DNA of 64,000 nt from Thiobacillus sp. 65-1059 (GTDB lineage: Bacteria; Pseudomonadota; Gammaproteobacteria; Burkholderiales; Thiobacillaceae): positions 46,431 through 110,430 of the forward strand of contig MKUE01000136.1 in assembly GCA_001897675.1 (NCBI GenBank), written 5' to 3'. Shown here piece by piece: positions 27,779 to 38,494 of the stretch; position 1 is the first letter of the stretch; the number at the start of each line of letters is the position of its first letter. The position numbers were made by a program, and so were the translations under genes. The notes below the pieces were generated by a model, which made no database searches, was not told the DNA's origin, and saw only the letters and a list, made by a program, of their open reading frames with translations.

Positions 27779-29296
27779 TCAGTCCTTCACAATTTCGCGG
27801 TCGAGTTCGCCGCTTCCCAGCTTGTTTTGATAGTCGGTCAGCATAGCCCGCACCTTGCCGCTCAGCAGATAAAGCCCCAGCAGGTTGGGGAAGGCCATCG
27901 CCAGCACCAGCAGGTCGGTGAAGTCGACCATGTTGGACGCGCTCGCCACCGAGGCGATGACAATGAACGCGAGGAAGGCCACCCGGTAGGCGATCGAGGT
28001 CCGTTCGCCGAAGAGATACGCCCAGCAGCGCTCACCGTAGTAGGACCACGAGATCATGGTGCTGTACGCGAATAGCACCACCGACAGCGTGAGGATGGCC
28101 GGGAACCAGTCCGACACCGTGGCGAACGCCACCGAGGTCAGCGCCGCTCCCTTGTTCGCCTCGCGGATCGCCAGGGTGGCCGGGTCGTTGTAGACGCCGG
28201 TGATGACGATGACCAGCGCAGTCATGGTGCAGATGATGATGGTGTCGATGAAGGGCTCGTAGAGCGCGACCATGCCCTGGCGGATCGGGTACTTGACCGA
28301 AGCGGTCGAGTGCACGATCGCGGCCGAGCCGAGGCCGGCCTCGCTTGAGAACGCTGCGCGCTTGAAACCCTGCACCAGCGCACCCACCATGCCGCCCGCC
28401 ACCGCGATCGGCGCAAAGGCTTCGGTGACAATCTTGGCGATCGCCTGCGGGAGCTGCTCGATATTGCCCAGGATGATCCACAGGCAGGCCGCCAGGTAGA
28501 TCAGGATCATGCCCGGCACCACCGCTTCGGCGGTGTGGGCGATGCGGCGCAGGCCGCCGATGATGACCACGCCCACCGCCACCCCCATGATGAGGCCGTA
28601 GGCGATCGGCGCGTCGTTGAAGAAAGGGATCTGCTCCTGCACCGCGCCCAGCGACTGGCTCACCTGGAACGCGCTGCCGGCACCGAACGAGCCGAGCACG
28701 GTGAACACAGCGAACATGCCGGCGAGGACTTTGCCGGTGCGCGGCAGATTGAATTCGGCGAAACCCTTGGACAGGTATTCCATGGCGCCGCCCATGATAT
28801 GCCCGTCGGGACGCACTTCGCGGTAGCGCTGCGCCAGCGTGGCCTCGGTGAATTTGGTGGTCATGCCGAGAAAGCCCGCGACGATCATCCAGAACGTGGC
28901 CCCTGGCCCGCCGATCGAAATCGCGATCGCGACGCCTGCGATGTTGCCGAGCCCGACCGTGGCGGAAAGCGCGGTGGTCAACGCCTGGAACGAGCTCACC
29001 TCGCCCTTGTCGTCCGCCGTATGGTACTTGCCTCGCAACACCCTGAATCCGTGACGCATCATGCGCAGGTTGACGAAGCTGAAGCGCAGGGTCAGGTAGA
29101 CCGCGCCGATTATCAGCCAGGCGACGATGAAAGGCATCGACGCTTCGCCGGGAAACACGTCGTAGAAGATGACGCTGGCGAGATAGCCATTCAGGCTGCC
29201 GAAGAAGGCGTCGATCCGGCCAGGCTCGGCTGCCTGGGCGAACTGCGAAAACAGCGCTGCGGCTGCGAATGCGAAGAACCGATAAGGATGAACCAC
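27779..29296 (-). CDS. Sodium:alanine symporter (AGCS family)
   Basis: A 505-residue inner-membrane sodium-coupled amino-acid carrier with about 11 hydrophobic segments. Family signatures: ALTTALSATVGLGNIAGVAIAISIGGPGATFWMIVAGFLGMTTKFTEATLAQRYR region and GFKRAAFSSEAGLGSAAI. Its length exceeds the typical 450 because of an N-terminal signal-like segment (AALFSQFAQAAEP). The start is a GTG (MVHPYRFF). A 27-base perfect inverted repeat lies 22 bases upstream. Confidence 0.93.
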   Translation of the reverse strand: MVHPYRFFAFAAAALFSQFAQAAEPGRIDAFFGSLNGYLASVIFYDVFPGEASMPFIVAWLIIGAVYLTLRFSFVNLRMMRHGFRVLRGKYHTADDKGEVSSFQALTTALSATVGLGNIAGVAIAISIGGPGATFWMIVAGFLGMTTKFTEATLAQRYREVRPDGHIMGGAMEYLSKGFAEFNLPRTGKVLAGMFAVFTVLGSFGAGSAFQVSQSLGAVQEQIPFFNDAPIAYGLIMGVAVGVVIIGGLRRIAHTAEAVVPGMILIYLAACLWIILGNIEQLPQAIAKIVTEAFAPIAVAGGMVGALVQGFKRAAFSSEAGLGSAAIVHSTASVKYPIRQGMVALYEPFIDTIIICTMTALVIVITGVYNDPATLAIREANKGAALTSVAFATVSDWFPAILTLSVVLFAYSTMISWSYYGERCWAYLFGERTSIAYRVAFLAFIVIASVASASNMVDFTDLLVLAMAFPNLLGLYLLSGKVRAMLTDYQNKLGSGELDREIVKD

Positions 29297-29317
29297 CGCC
29301 TGACCCCATTGAAATAA

Positions 29318-29344
29318 TTTGTTATCGGCGGCAACGATAACAAA
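29318..29344 (-). promoter_or_regulatory. Perfect inverted repeat upstream of the symporter gene
   Basis: TTTGTTATCG (29318-29327) and CGATAACAAA (29335-29344) form 10-bp perfect arms with a 7-base centre. Its size and position suit a dimeric repressor, though an RNA hairpin in the leader is also possible. Confidence 0.65.
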
Positions 29345-29389
29345 CTTGCGGCCCTAACGGGCTGCGCTGCGCGTGCGTCCCTTCCGGAA

Positions 29390-29419
29390 AAGCAAAGGCC
29401 GACCCATGGGTCGGCCTTT
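29390..29419 (-). terminator. Rho-independent terminator after the cytochrome c gene
   Basis: AAAGGCCGACCC / GGGTCGGCCTTT form a 12-bp perfect palindrome. On the minus strand it is followed by GCTTTT. It lies 18 bases beyond the cytochrome gene stop. Confidence 0.85.
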
Positions 29420-29437
29420 GTCGGGCACGTCCTCAGA

Positions 29438-29758
29438 TCACTTCAGGCTCAACACCCATTCGACGATCTTCTCCACGTCTTCATGCTTGACCTGTGCGTT
29501 CGGCGGCATGGGAATCGGCCCCCACACCCCTTTGCCGCCGGCTTTCACCTTGGCGACCAGCTTGTCTTTCGCGGTCTTGTCGCCGGCATATTTTTTGGCC
29601 ACGTCCTTGAAAGCAGGGCCGACAATTTTCTTATCCACGCCGTGGCAGGACATGCACGCGTTTTTCTGGGCCAGCGCCTGTTCGGAATCGGCAGAAGCGA
29701 CGCCGGACATGGCCAGCAGGGCAGCGGATGCTGCAGTCATCATCAATTTCTTCATCAT
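29438..29758 (-). CDS. Small class I cytochrome c (c551/c552-like)
   Basis: A 106-residue periplasmic electron carrier. The signal peptide ends near ASA (22). The haem site is CMSCH (35-39) and the distal methionine lies in the IPMPPN loop (about residue 84). The LVAKVKAGGKGVWG block is typical of c551/c552 proteins that serve nitrite reductase or oxidases. The ATG at 29758 has a GGAGA ribosome-binding site. It has its own promoter and terminator, so it is a single-gene unit. The partner enzyme is not visible. Confidence 0.94.
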   Translation of the reverse strand: MMKKLMMTAASAALLAMSGVASADSEQALAQKNACMSCHGVDKKIVGPAFKDVAKKYAGDKTAKDKLVAKVKAGGKGVWGPIPMPPNAQVKHEDVEKIVEWVLSLK

Positions 29759-29822
29759 TACAGTGTCTCCGTGGAGGTCGGGTTGAGCGCGCGCTATCTG
29801 TCTAGCCACTATCGCGCCTCCA

Positions 29823-29850
29823 ATATTAAGGAAAATCCTCCGCCACGCAA
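29823..29850 (-). promoter_or_regulatory. Promoter of the cytochrome c gene
   Basis: On the minus strand TTGCGT (29845-29850) and TAATAT (29823-29828) are 16 bases apart, about 65 bases upstream of the ATG. Confidence 0.6.
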
Positions 29851-29892
29851 GACATGGACTCGCTTTTTTGCTAGCCCGCCGGTAAAACATTG

Positions 29893-30690
29893 TTATTCGC
29901 GTTCGACCAGTTCGCGGTAGGCATGCCAGCTGGCGTGCCCCAGCCAGGGGAAAACCACCGCCATGGCGATGAAATCCGTCGCCATTCCGATAGCGATCAG
30001 GCCAGCGATCAATGCCCCCCACAACAGCATCACCGGGAAATTGAGCCGGGTCGCCATGAAGCTGGTCACCAGCGCGGTGGCGAAATCGACCTTGCGGTGC
30101 AGCAGCATCGGCAGCGACACAACCGAGAGGCTGAACATCATCAGCGCCAGCACGCCGCCGAACGCCAGGTAGGCCAGCACGAAATCGGTATGTTGCCGCA
30201 CCGCATTGATGCTGAGCAGATCGGACAGGCCGCCGATTCCCGAACCGCTGAGGAACAGTCCGACCAGGATCGCCGAAGTGCGCTCCCATGAAATCAGGAC
30301 GAACACCAGCATCACGGCGAACAGCCCCAGGGAGGAGGGATTGGCGCGCCACGCCAGCAGGGGAACGAACAGTTTGGGAAGCTTGTGGTGGTGCTCCAGC
30401 CGGTGGCTCAGGCAATAAAACACGATGGCCAGCGCCGGAGCGATGAACAGGAAGCCCGAAACCAGCGCCATCGCCAGATGCGGCCTGTCCTCCGCAGCAT
30501 GCACCAAACCGTAGCCCAGCAGCGCGAAGACGGCCCCGTAGAACAGGCTCAACGGCCACGCCCGGGCAAAATCCTTTGCGCCGTCGCGCAGCCAGCGCAG
30601 CGGCTGCTCGAACGTCACGCGGCGGATGCCCGGCAGATTCATATGGGCGACCTGCGGATGGAAAACCGCGGATTCGGTGTGTGTGCTCAT
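29893..30690 (-). CDS. DUF2189 integral membrane protein
   Basis: A 265-residue protein with six hydrophobic segments. The N-terminus contains the conserved IRRVTFEQPLRWLRDGAKDFARAWPLSLFYGAVFALLGYG that defines DUF2189 (COG5473), a family often found near respiratory cytochrome genes. The ATG has GGGAG in front. It lies 134 bases upstream of the cytochrome c gene on the same strand. Function is unknown. Confidence 0.88.
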   Translation of the reverse strand: MSTHTESAVFHPQVAHMNLPGIRRVTFEQPLRWLRDGAKDFARAWPLSLFYGAVFALLGYGLVHAAEDRPHLAMALVSGFLFIAPALAIVFYCLSHRLEHHHKLPKLFVPLLAWRANPSSLGLFAVMLVFVLISWERTSAILVGLFLSGSGIGGLSDLLSINAVRQHTDFVLAYLAFGGVLALMMFSLSVVSLPMLLHRKVDFATALVTSFMATRLNFPVMLLWGALIAGLIAIGMATDFIAMAVVFPWLGHASWHAYRELVERE

Positions 30691-30773
30691 GATCGCTCCC
30701 GATGACAAAATCAACTGTCTGTTTGATAGCAGGCGCCGCCACGGGTTCCTAATAGCAAATGCTGATGAACCCC

Positions 30774-32807
<2,034 letters not shown>

Positions 32808-32953
32808 GGCGTTGTTCCGGGTTCGGTACGAAGCAGTTGGGCGGGCCGTCATCGAGACGGCATTCAAGCCTGGAGCGCCCCTCAATAATAGTTGATAAAA
32901 TCGGTCAACAATTGTACGCTCACTGCCCGTCGCCTAAAACGCAGGAGTCCCCC

Positions 32954-33532
32954 ATGTCGCAAGAATTATTCGCCGCCGCCCGCTCGGGCGATGCCGTCCA
33001 GATCAAGAATCTGCTTGAGGCCGGTGCGGCCCACGACGCCGCCGACGAGGCCGGCGAAACCGCGCTGATGCACGCCGCCCACGGCGGCCACGTTGCGGCG
33101 GTGCAGGCGCTGATCGCCGCCGGCGCCGACGTCAATGCCAAAGCGCCGCAGGGCTGGACGGCACTCGCCAAGGCCGCCTACAACGGCGAAACCGGACGCG
33201 GCTACGTCGAGGTCATCGACGTGCTGCACCAGGCCGGCGCCTCGCTCGACGACCGCATCTTCTTCGGCATCACGCCGCTGATGCTGGCCGCCGGCGGCGG
33301 CGATGCTTCGGTGGTGGAATGGCTGATCAACAGCGGCGCCGACGTGCTCGCCGTCAACGAGGGCGGCCGCACCGCGCGCATGATGGCGAACGACAAGTTC
33401 TACGTGGACGTGATCAACCTGCTGACCGATGCCGAGCGCCAGCTCGGGGTTTCCGAAGAGGGCGCCTGCCCGACGACCAAGAGCGTGGTCAAGCCGCAGG
33501 TGGTCAACCTGATGAAGCCGGCTACGCACTGA
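32954..33532 (+). CDS. Ankyrin-repeat protein
   Basis: A 192-residue cytoplasmic protein with about four or five ankyrin repeats across residues 1-150 (AGETALMHAAHGGHVAAVQALIAAGADVNAKAP and so on). The last 40 residues (QLGVSEEGACPTTKSVVKPQ) are unlike ankyrin. It has an AGGAG ribosome-binding site. It is divergent from the DUF255 gene. Ankyrins mediate protein binding; the partner is unknown. Confidence 0.9.
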   Translation: MSQELFAAARSGDAVQIKNLLEAGAAHDAADEAGETALMHAAHGGHVAAVQALIAAGADVNAKAPQGWTALAKAAYNGETGRGYVEVIDVLHQAGASLDDRIFFGITPLMLAAGGGDASVVEWLINSGADVLAVNEGGRTARMMANDKFYVDVINLLTDAERQLGVSEEGACPTTKSVVKPQVVNLMKPATH

Positions 33533-33553
33533 CTGCGCGCCTGGCTGGCGCGA

Positions 33554-34159
33554 TCAGCGGTCCAGCCAGGCGGTCAATTCCTGCCACTGCTCGATGTCGC
33601 GCTCGGCGACATGGTGCGGCAGGTCGAACAGGCTCTTGCCCTCGAACGCGGCGTTGACGTAGTGCTGGGTGTTGCGCAGGCAAGCCAGCACTGGCAGTTC
33701 CTGCTGCGCCATGAACTGCTCCAGGGTGACGCCGGCGCGGGTGCGCGGATCGACGCGCATGCCGACCACGCCGACGAAGGCATGGCCCTTGCGCACGGCC
33801 TTTTCGGCGTGCAGCGCGGCGAGAAATCCCTGGCTGGCGCGGATGTCGAACAGCGACGGCGCGATCGGCACCACCACCTTGTGCGCGAGCTTCAGCGCGC
33901 GCTCCAGATTCCTGCCGTGCAGCCCGGCGGGCGAGTCGATCACCAGCCAGTCGCCACCGCCCTTCTGTCCCTCGCGCAGCAAGCCGATGTCCGGCAACGC
34001 CATGTCGCGCATCGCCAGCCAGTGGGTGGCGGATTTCTGCCGGTCGAGGTCCAGCATCGCCACACGCTCGCCGGTTGCGGCCAGATAGCCGGCCAGGTTG
34101 GTCGACAGCGTGGTCTTGCCGCTGCCGCCCTTGGGGTTGGCCACCAGAATCACGCGCAT
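33554..34159 (-). CDS. ParA/MinD-family ATPase
   Basis: A 201-residue orphan ParA-like protein. The deviant Walker A is KGGSGKTT (10-17), with signature lysines K10 and K15. LDLDRQKSATHW and VIDSPAG follow. Such short ParA proteins without parB position cellular cargo. No parB or chemotaxis gene is next to it, so the cargo is unknown. It is transcribed behind the ilvD fusion, across an inverted repeat. Confidence 0.9.
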   Translation of the reverse strand: MRVILVANPKGGSGKTTLSTNLAGYLAATGERVAMLDLDRQKSATHWLAMRDMALPDIGLLREGQKGGGDWLVIDSPAGLHGRNLERALKLAHKVVVPIAPSLFDIRASQGFLAALHAEKAVRKGHAFVGVVGMRVDPRTRAGVTLEQFMAQQELPVLACLRNTQHYVNAAFEGKSLFDLPHHVAERDIEQWQELTAWLDR

Positions 34160-34180
34160 GCCTGCTCCTTAGAAAACCGA

Positions 34181-34242
34181 TTTATCCGCGAAGGAAACCC
34201 CAAGACTTTGTAATGGCCCCAGGGATTTTCTTCGCGGATAAA
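34181..34242. repeat. 17-bp imperfect inverted repeat, MITE/REP-like
   Basis: TTTATCCGCGAAGGAAA (34181-34197) and TTTTCTTCGCGGATAAA (34226-34242) are complementary at 16 of 17 positions, separated by 28 bases. The pair fills the gap between the parA-like start and the end of the ilvD fusion. It may be a REP-like element or an unusual terminator for the fusion. Confidence 0.7.
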
Positions 34243-34246
34243 AGCC

Positions 34247-37024
34247 TTACAACGCCTCCACGCTATACGTCACCGCCAGCGTGTGCGTCTCGCCCGGCGC
34301 CACGGTGACGACGTTGTCCATCGCGTTGGCCGACTCGACGCAGACCATTTCGCGCCAGCCGGCGCCGGACTTGCCGCGGCCCATGTCGCCCATCTTGTCG
34401 GCCTTCTCGGTCCACGGCGTCCACACGATGGTGGACAGCGAGCCGGTCTTGGCGATGCGGATGCGGCGCTTGAGGCCGGGGTCGACGATGATGCAGTCGG
34501 CCGGCGTATCGACGTAGACACGGTCGACCTCGCCATCGAAGGCGATGCCGCCGCGTTGCTGCTTGCGCGCGAAGTTGTCGACCTTGTCGTGGTAGTCGCA
34601 GCCCTCCAGCCCGGCGACGCTCACCGCGCCGATGTCGCTGACCTGCAGGTAGGTGTGCAGCGCCTCGCCGATCTTCACCGGGGCATCGCCGGTATTGGTG
34701 GTGGCGAGCCGCAGCTCCAGCCTGTCGCCCACCACCACGCTCAGCGTCAGCTGGGTGGGATGCGGCCACTGCGCGCGGGTCTGCTCGTTGTCCACCAGCT
34801 GCAGGGTGATTTCGGTCCTGGCGTCGTTGCGCTTGCGGCTGCCAATGACCGTCCACGGCACGGTGCGGGCGAAGCCGTGCGCGGGGTAGCCGGATTCGGC
34901 ATCGTGCGCGCCGAACCACGGCCAGCACACCGGGGCGCCGCCGCGGATGGATTTGCCGGCGGCGAACTTGGCGGCGTCGGACACCCACACCACCGGCGCC
35001 TGCTGCGACTTGGGGCGGAAGCTCACCACGTGCGCGCCCTGCAGGCAGATCGTCGCGCGGCCGCCGTGGTTGTCGATGTCGGCATACACAAGACCACCGG
35101 CGCCGACGCGGAAGCTCAACTGGCCGGGAATGGCGAAGCGCGCCAGCGGGTCGGCATGCACCTGCGCCTCGGTCGGATGCTCGACCAGACTGACGTCGCG
35201 CACCGCGCCGAAGGCGGCGGACGTCGTCATCGCCGCATAGGCGCGCAGCGCGGCCGACACGGCGCGCGTCCGGCTGACCGGCTTCCACGCGGCGGCGCCC
35301 CTGGCATCCATCGCGGCGCGGCGGCGCTCCAGCTCGGCGTCCGTCACGCGCAGGCTGATCGTGCGCTGCGGGATGTCGATGTCGATCATGTCGCCCTCCT
35401 CGACCAGGCCGATGTTGCCGCCCTCCGCCGCTTCCGGCGAGGCATGGCCGATCGACAGCCCCGAGGTGCCGCCGGAGAAGCGGCCGTCGGTGATCAGCGC
35501 GCAGGCCTTGCCGAGGTCCTTCGATTTGAGGTACGAGGTCGGGTAGAGCATTTCCTGCATGCCGGGGCCGCCGCGCGGGCCTTCGTAGCGGATCACCACG
35601 ACGTCGCCGGCGACGATCCTGTCGCCGAGGATGGCTTCCACCGCGGCGTCCTGCGATTCGAACACGCGCGCAGGTCCGGAGAATTTCCAGATGCTCTCGT
35701 CCACCCCCGCAGTCTTGACGATGCAGCCGTCGGCAGCGAGGTTGCCGTACAGCACCGCCAGCCCGCCGTCCTTCGAGTAGGCATGCTCGATGTCGTGGAT
35801 GCAGCCGTTGACGCGGTCGTCGTCGAGCCTGGCGAAGCGGCGGTCCTGCGAGAACGCGGTCTGGGTCGGCACGCCGCCGGGCGCGGCGCGGAAGTAGTCC
35901 TTCACATCCTTGTCTTTGGTGCGGCGGATGTCGTAGACGTCGATCTGCTCGCCCAGGGTCTTCATCAGCACGGTCGGCACGTCGCGGTGGACCAGGCCGC
36001 CGCGCTCCAGCTCGCCGAGGATCGCCATCACGCCGCCGGCGCGGTGCACGTCTTCCATGTGGTAGGTCTGGATCGACGGCGCCACTTTGGACAGATGCGG
36101 CACGCGGCGGCTCATGCGGTCGATGTCGGCCATGGTGAAATCGACCCCGGCCTCGTGCGCCGCGGCCAGCAGGTGCAGCACGGTGTTGGTCGAACCGCCC
36201 ATCGCGATGTCGAGCGCGATGGCATTCTCGAACGCGTCGAAGCTGGCGATCGCGCGCGGCAGCACGCGGGTGTCGCCGTCCTCGTAGTAGCGGCGGGTGT
36301 TGCGGACGATGAGGCGCGCGGCGGCGAGGAACAGGTTACGGCGGTCGGCGTGGGTCGCCAGCAGCGAGCCGTTGCCCGGCAGCGAAAGCCCCAGCGCCTC
36401 GGTCAGGCAGTTCATCGAATTGGCGGTGAACATGCCCGAGCACGAACCGCAGGTCGGGCAGGCCGAGCGCTCGAGCTGGTTGACCTTGTCGTCGCTGAAC
36501 TTGGCGTCGGCCGCCGACACCATGGCGTCGACCAGGTCGAGCTTGATGGTCTGCTTGTCCCACACCACCTTGCCGGCTTCCATCGGCCCGCCGGAGACGA
36601 ACACCGTCGGGATGTTCAGCCGCAGCGCGGCGTTCAGCATCCCCGGGGTGATCTTGTCGCAGTTGGAGATGCACACCAGCGCGTCGGCGCAGTGCGCGTT
36701 GACCATGTACTCGACCGAGTCGGCAATCAGATCGCGCGAAGGCAGCGAATACAGCATGCCGCCGTGGCCCATGGCGATGCCGTCGTCGACCGCGATGGTG
36801 TTGAATTCCTTCGCCACGCCGCCGGCCGCCTCGATCTCGCGCGCCACCAGCTGGCCCATGTCCTTGAGGTGCACGTGGCCCGGCACGAACTGGGTGAACG
36901 AGTTGGCGATGGCGATGATGGGCTTGGAAAAGTCGCCGTCCTTCATGCCGGTGGCGCGCCACAGCGCACGCGCTCCCGCCATGTTGCGGCCACGGGTGGT
37001 TGTCCAGGAACGGTAGTCAGGCAT
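34247..37024 (-). CDS. ilvD: Dihydroxy-acid dehydratase fused to D-hexose-6-phosphate mutarotase (YeaD-like)
   Basis: One open frame of 925 codons. Residues 1-612 are a complete IlvD, the iron-sulfur enzyme of valine and isoleucine synthesis: D81, C122 and K124 ([12 protein letters not shown]) and the [17 protein letters not shown] motif are intact, and the family end ([23 protein letters not shown]) is reached. Without any stop the frame continues into an aldose-1-epimerase-like domain (630-925: [33 protein letters not shown]) of the YeaD type. An internal GTG near residue 608 could start a separate mutarotase. The fusion is unusual. ATG 37024 is preferred over GTG 37033. Confidence 0.9.
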   Translation of the reverse strand: MPDYRSWTTTRGRNMAGARALWRATGMKDGDFSKPIIAIANSFTQFVPGHVHLKDMGQLVAREIEAAGGVAKEFNTIAVDDGIAMGHGGMLYSLPSRDLIADSVEYMVNAHCADALVCISNCDKITPGMLNAALRLNIPTVFVSGGPMEAGKVVWDKQTIKLDLVDAMVSAADAKFSDDKVNQLERSACPTCGSCSGMFTANSMNCLTEALGLSLPGNGSLLATHADRRNLFLAAARLIVRNTRRYYEDGDTRVLPRAIASFDAFENAIALDIAMGGSTNTVLHLLAAAHEAGVDFTMADIDRMSRRVPHLSKVAPSIQTYHMEDVHRAGGVMAILGELERGGLVHRDVPTVLMKTLGEQIDVYDIRRTKDKDVKDYFRAAPGGVPTQTAFSQDRRFARLDDDRVNGCIHDIEHAYSKDGGLAVLYGNLAADGCIVKTAGVDESIWKFSGPARVFESQDAAVEAILGDRIVAGDVVVIRYEGPRGGPGMQEMLYPTSYLKSKDLGKACALITDGRFSGGTSGLSIGHASPEAAEGGNIGLVEEGDMIDIDIPQRTISLRVTDAELERRRAAMDARGAAAWKPVSRTRAVSAALRAYAAMTTSAAFGAVRDVSLVEHPTEAQVHADPLARFAIPGQLSFRVGAGGLVYADIDNHGGRATICLQGAHVVSFRPKSQQAPVVWVSDAAKFAAGKSIRGGAPVCWPWFGAHDAESGYPAHGFARTVPWTVIGSRKRNDARTEITLQLVDNEQTRAQWPHPTQLTLSVVVGDRLELRLATTNTGDAPVKIGEALHTYLQVSDIGAVSVAGLEGCDYHDKVDNFARKQQRGGIAFDGEVDRVYVDTPADCIIVDPGLKRRIRIAKTGSLSTIVWTPWTEKADKMGDMGRGKSGAGWREMVCVESANAMDNVVTVAPGETHTLAVTYSVEAL

Positions 37025-37112
37025 GATGCTCACTCAATCTATAATCAGCCGGTCATTTTACCCGCGCTTTGACCTCCCCGAATCCCGATCCCTGAATCCC
37101 GGCCCCCACCCC

Positions 37113-37895
37113 ATGCTCGTCCATCCGCAATTCGATCCCGTCGCCCTGCAGCTCGGCCCGGTCGCCGTCCACTGGTACGGCCTCATGTACCTCGTCGCCT
37201 TCATGCAAGTCATCCTTCTCGGCCGCTGGTGCATCGCGCATCGGCCGTGGACCGGCTGGAACGCCAGGATGCTCGACGACGTGCTGTTCTACGGCGTGCT
37301 CGGCGTCATCCTCGGCGGGCGGCTGGGCTACGTGCTGTTCTACAAGCCGGCGGAATACCTGGCCAACCCGCTCGACATCCTCAAGCTGTGGGAAGGCGGC
37401 ATGAGCTTTCACGGCGGCTTCCTCGGCGTGCTCGTCGCGATGATGCTGTTCGCGCACCGCCACCAGCTGCGCTGGCTCGCCGTCACCGACTTCATCGCCC
37501 CGCTGGTGCCGCTGGGGCTCGCCGCCGGCAGGCTCGGCAACTTCATCAACGGCGAACTGTGGGGGCGCGCCACCGACCTGCCGTGGGGCATGCTGTTCCC
37601 GCAGGCGGGCGACGGCATCGCGCGCCATCCCTCGCAGCTGTACCAGTTCGCCGGCGAAGGGCTGTTGCTGTTCGTCATCCTGTGGCTCTATTCCAGCAAG
37701 CCGCGCCCGCTCGGCGCCGTCTCCGGCGTGTTCCTCATCGGCTACGGCAGCCTGCGCTTCCTCGCCGAGTTCGCCCGCGAGCCCGACAGCTTCCTCGGCC
37801 TGCTGGGGCTGGGCCTCTCCATGGGGCAATGGCTGAGCCTGCCGATGGTCGTCGCCGGCATCCTCATGCTGCGCTGGGCGCAGCGCCGCGCGTGA
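37113..37895 (+). CDS. lgt: Prolipoprotein diacylglyceryl transferase
   Basis: A 260-residue inner-membrane enzyme that adds diacylglycerol to the lipobox cysteine of prolipoproteins. Signatures: [19 protein letters not shown] and the [14 protein letters not shown] motif, then RHPSQLYQ. The ATG at 37113 gives the usual [16 protein letters not shown] start. It is divergent from ilvD and overlaps the next gene by 4 bases. Confidence 0.97.
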   Translation: MLVHPQFDPVALQLGPVAVHWYGLMYLVAFMQVILLGRWCIAHRPWTGWNARMLDDVLFYGVLGVILGGRLGYVLFYKPAEYLANPLDILKLWEGGMSFHGGFLGVLVAMMLFAHRHQLRWLAVTDFIAPLVPLGLAAGRLGNFINGELWGRATDLPWGMLFPQAGDGIARHPSQLYQFAGEGLLLFVILWLYSSKPRPLGAVSGVFLIGYGSLRFLAEFAREPDSFLGLLGLGLSMGQWLSLPMVVAGILMLRWAQRRA

Positions 37896-38257
37896 TCGAG
37901 CGGCTGTGGAAGCTAGGCGGCTGGCTCGGCATCGCCGCCATGCTGGCGCTCTCGCTGACGCCCCCGATGCTGGGCGAAAGCGGCAGCCACGCCGACAAGA
38001 TCGTCCACTTCGCCGGCTATGCCGTGTTGATGTTCTGGTGGGCGCAGCTCGTCGTGGAGCGGCGCTGGAAGCTCGCCGTGGCGGTGGCGCTGTTCGGCGC
38101 CGCCATCGAACTGCTGCAGGGCCTCACCCCCGACCGCCAGCCCGATGGGCTCGACGCGCTGGCCAACACTGGCGGCGTCCTGCTCGGCTGGTTTTTTGCC
38201 CGCCTGCTGCCCAATCTGCCCGCTCGACTCGCGGCGCTTTCCGCATCGCGTCACTGA
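37892..38257 (+). CDS. VanZ-like family membrane protein
   Basis: A 121-residue protein with three or four hydrophobic segments. [31 protein letters not shown] followed by [27 protein letters not shown] is the VanZ-like pattern. It starts at a GTG overlapping the lgt stop (GTGA). The function of chromosomal VanZ-like proteins is largely unknown. Confidence 0.9.
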   Translation: MIERLWKLGGWLGIAAMLALSLTPPMLGESGSHADKIVHFAGYAVLMFWWAQLVVERRWKLAVAVALFGAAIELLQGLTPDRQPDGLDALANTGGVLLGWFFARLLPNLPARLAALSASRH

Positions 38258-38276
38258 CGCTATAATCCGCCGCACT

Positions 38277-38352
<76 letters not shown>

Positions 38353-38494
38353 TCACAACCAGGCCAGATAAGCTCAATGTCTTTCGACAAGCCCAAATGA
38401 GCAAGAGCCACGAAACCTTTGAATTTATCCAGGATATTGCCGGTTGCAGGCCCTGCCAGCCACTGCAGCATGAGTCTGCGCGCGAGATCACTGC

